A stretch of DNA of 7,376 bases from Methanoregula sp. (GTDB lineage Archaea; Halobacteriota; Methanomicrobia; Methanomicrobiales; Methanospirillaceae): the NCBI GenBank assembly GCA_028705545.1, contig JAQWDG010000087.1, forward strand, positions 1 to 7,376. The letters run 5' to 3'. Made by a program: the position numbers and the translations under genes. This document shows positions 6,122 through 7,376 of the stretch, in pieces. Position 1 is the first letter of the stretch. The number at the start of each line of letters is the position of its first letter. Under the pieces are notes generated by a model. That model saw only the letters and a list, made by a program, of their open reading frames with translations. It had not been told where the DNA came from and searched no databases.

Positions 6122-6809
6122 AGGGTTTTTTTCCAATTGATTCGATGAGTTTGTCCATGAGCGCCTCGCTATGGCCCCTGAGCCCGAAGGCAGCAAGGAT
6201 TGCGATTGCGCCACCAAGGCCGAGTCCCACGGCCCATGCGATCGGCGTCACAAACGTATAGATGATTGTGAGATCGAGCATCAGCTGGGAGAGCCCGAGG
6301 ATGGCGATCACGAAATACAGGAATATCCTGAGGAGAAACAGGACCGGGGAGATGAACGCGATCTCCCGGTTTGCGTAATATCTGCTGAGAAAATCGATGA
6401 AATAGTCTGCCAGGAGGAAGCCCGCCATGATAATAATAACGAATGCAGCGACGTGGGGAATGTACCCCAGGATCTCCACCATGAGTTTGCTTAGGTATTC
6501 CATGTGGAGGATATCGACCGCGGCAAGGATTGCTATCATATACACCACAAGCCGGGTGAAGATGTCGCCGATGTACCCGACCGTGATGCCGGCGTTTTTT
6601 ACCGAACCGCCGATAGCGGCGAGGTCTGCGCCTTCTTTTACCACGTGCTGTTCGCTGATCTTGTCAAGGACAATCCGGACAGCCTTGCCGAGCAGGCGGC
6701 CGACAATCCAGCCGATAAGCAGGACAATGATCGCTCCAAGAATGCCGGGGAGGTACGCAACAAGGGTATCGTACCATCGGGTTATCAGATCTGCGGGTGC
6801 GGAAACCAT
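6120..6809 (-). CDS. MscS-related transmembrane-helix protein, copy 2
   Basis: A 229-residue paralogue of the protein at 3806-4498, aligning without gaps over its whole length with about 151 identical residues (66%). The longest identical stretches are GWIVGRLLGKAVRI, AGITVGYIGDI and LSQLMLDLTIIYTFVTPIAW. The N-terminal 18 residues and the loop at 56-66 differ most. Like copy 1 it has about five helices and lacks the MscS beta domain. The ATG at 6809 is chosen over the in-frame TTG at 6827 because GGAG (6818-6815) lies five bases before it, inside the TTG-extended reading frame. It is convergent with the PAS regulator and has its own promoter, so it is not co-transcribed with copy 1. Copy 1 and copy 2 may form mixed or alternative oligomers; that is inference. 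Confidence 0.85.
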   Translation of the reverse strand: MVSAPADLITRWYDTLVAYLPGILGAIIVLLIGWIVGRLLGKAVRIVLDKISEQHVVKEGADLAAIGGSVKNAGITVGYIGDIFTRLVVYMIAILAAVDILHMEYLSKLMVEILGYIPHVAAFVIIIMAGFLLADYFIDFLSRYYANREIAFISPVLFLLRIFLYFVIAILGLSQLMLDLTIIYTFVTPIAWAVGLGLGGAIAILAAFGLRGHSEALMDKLIESIGKKP

Positions 6810-6814
6810 ACTAT

Positions 6815-6818
6815 CTCC
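6815..6818 (-). promoter_or_regulatory. Shine-Dalgarno site setting the start of MscS-related copy 2
   Basis: GGAG in the context AAGGAGAT on the minus strand, five bases before ATG 6809. It decides against the upstream TTG at 6827. Confidence 0.7.
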
Positions 6819-6853
6819 TTCAGACAAGTATGTTCAGAGCTGGGTTGCTCCTT

Positions 6854-6861
6854 TATTTAAA
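6854..6861 (-). promoter_or_regulatory. TATA box of MscS-related copy 2
   Basis: TTTAAATA on the minus strand predicts a start near 6832, about 23 nt before the ATG, leaving room for the Shine-Dalgarno site. The 250-bp divergent gap 6810-7063 holds this promoter, that of the exported protein, and a small hairpin (ACCCC 6933-6937 with GGGGT 6950-6954) of unknown meaning. No further gene was seen there. Confidence 0.5.
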
Positions 6862-6991
6862 TATTTCATTTATTTATGATATATGTGGATTACCCCCGGA
6901 CATTACAAATTACCGGTGCTTGAAGTTGTTACACCCCTGTGTTCTGTACGGGGTTAGTATACGTTTTCCTGTAAAAATATGATAACTATGT

Positions 6992-7032
6992 ATATCCAAT
7001 GAGGGAATTGATTATATACTAAAATATCCAAT
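6992..7032 (+). repeat. Direct repeat ATATCCAAT flanking a TATA box
   Basis: The 9-mer ATATCCAAT occurs at 6992-7000 and 7024-7032, on both sides of the TATA box at 7012-7019, with starts 32 bp apart (about three helical turns). A third copy lies at 105-113 in the left divergent region. The arrangement suits a regulator-binding pair. Confidence 0.35.
7012..7019 (+). promoter_or_regulatory. TATA box of the exported S-layer-like gene
   Basis: TTATATAC predicts a start near 7041, giving a leader of about 22 nt before ATG 7064. The GAGG at 7054-7057, six bases before that ATG, would be its Shine-Dalgarno site. Confidence 0.5.
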
Positions 7033-7063
7033 AGTACCCAATCTTGTCATAATGAGGATTAGC

Positions 7064-7376
7064 ATGGAATATCATACCGTTTTACCATCTTTTTCCGAAC
7101 CGGCACCGCAGCCCGGTGCCGCATTTCGGGGTGCACCAGGCAGGGTCATCAGGATCGGCGTTCTTGTGGCGCTTGTCCTGGCCTGTCTCACGATTGCCCC
7201 GGCGCTCGCCGGCACGAAGTACATGGCCGGTAGCCCGGAACTGAATGCTCACATCACGGGTACGAACGAGTTCTCACCCGGGGATGACGTGAACCTTGTC
7301 ATCGCGGTCGACAACACCGGCCTGAACCAGTACAAGATTGTTCAGTCCGGCATCATCGACCGTACGGACCAGTCGA
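7064..7376 (+). CDS. Exported S-layer-like protein, COG1361 type (5' part only)
   Basis: The frame is open to the window end, giving 104 codons of an incomplete gene. A polar N-terminus of about 28 residues precedes a signal peptide: basic GRVIRIG, then hydrophobic VLVALVLACLTIAPALA, with likely cleavage after ALA. The mature part starts GTKYMAGSPELNAHITGTNE and continues FSPGDDVNLVIAVDNTGLNQ. The sequence FSPGDDV followed by a VDNTG turn is typical of the beta-sandwich repeats of COG1361 proteins of methanogen envelopes, often encoded near RND-type exporters; the continuation cannot be checked here. ATG 7064 is preferred because GAGG (7054-7057) lies six bases upstream. An in-frame ATG at 7052 would add four residues (MRIS) but overlaps that site. 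Confidence 0.7.
   Translation, partial: MEYHTVLPSFSEPAPQPGAAFRGAPGRVIRIGVLVALVLACLTIAPALAGTKYMAGSPELNAHITGTNEFSPGDDVNLVIAVDNTGLNQYKIVQSGIIDRTDQS

Noticed and set aside
6933..6954. tRNA or terminator at the ACCCC/GGGGT hairpin
   Set aside because: There is no cloverleaf around it and no T run after it on either strand; a 5-bp stem with a 12-nt loop is too weak to call.
105..7032. CRISPR array from the repeated ATATCCAAT
   Set aside because: The repeat is only 9 bases, with irregular spacing and only two neighbouring copies; it does not resemble CRISPR repeats.

Overview
The window looks like chromosomal DNA from a methanogenic archaeon of the Methanomicrobiales, probably close to Methanoregula. 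This rests on archaeal TATA boxes 25-30 bp before starts, apparently leaderless genes mixed with Shine-Dalgarno genes, oligo-T terminators, a winged-helix plus multi-PAS regulator of a style common in these methanogens, and a COG1361-type S-layer-like exported protein at the right edge. The genus is an inference. No mobile element, CRISPR array, tRNA or rRNA was seen.

Layout. Positions 1-289 are a divergent control region. A leftward gene appears to start at position 4, behind a good ribosome binding site and a possibly structured leader. A rightward CLC chloride channel/transporter with two CBS domains follows at 290-2116. It converges on a leftward CPA2/NapA-type Na+/H+ antiporter (2129-3325), and both stop codons lie inside one hairpin terminator. 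Upstream of the antiporter on the same strand are the remains of a DUF350-like membrane protein (3429-3769), broken by two single-base shifts in homopolymers. Then comes a leftward MscS-related protein built only of transmembrane helices (3806-4498). A rightward sensor-regulator (winged helix plus three PAS domains, 4655-6013) is divergent from it. A second leftward copy of the MscS-related protein (6120-6809) follows, about 66% identical to the first. The window ends in the 5' part of a rightward exported S-layer-like gene (7064-7376).

Functionally the block reads as an ion and osmotic homeostasis neighbourhood: anion flux (CLC), Na+/H+ exchange, two MscS-related membrane proteins, a decayed DUF350 protein, and a PAS-type intracellular sensor between the two paralogues that could control them. 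The least ordinary points are the pair of beta-domain-less MscS relatives flanking the sensor, the channel-like residues of the CLC protein, the double-frameshift DUF350 remnant, and the possible structured leader at the left edge. No clearly new multi-gene system is evident; the paralogue/sensor cluster is the best candidate for one.
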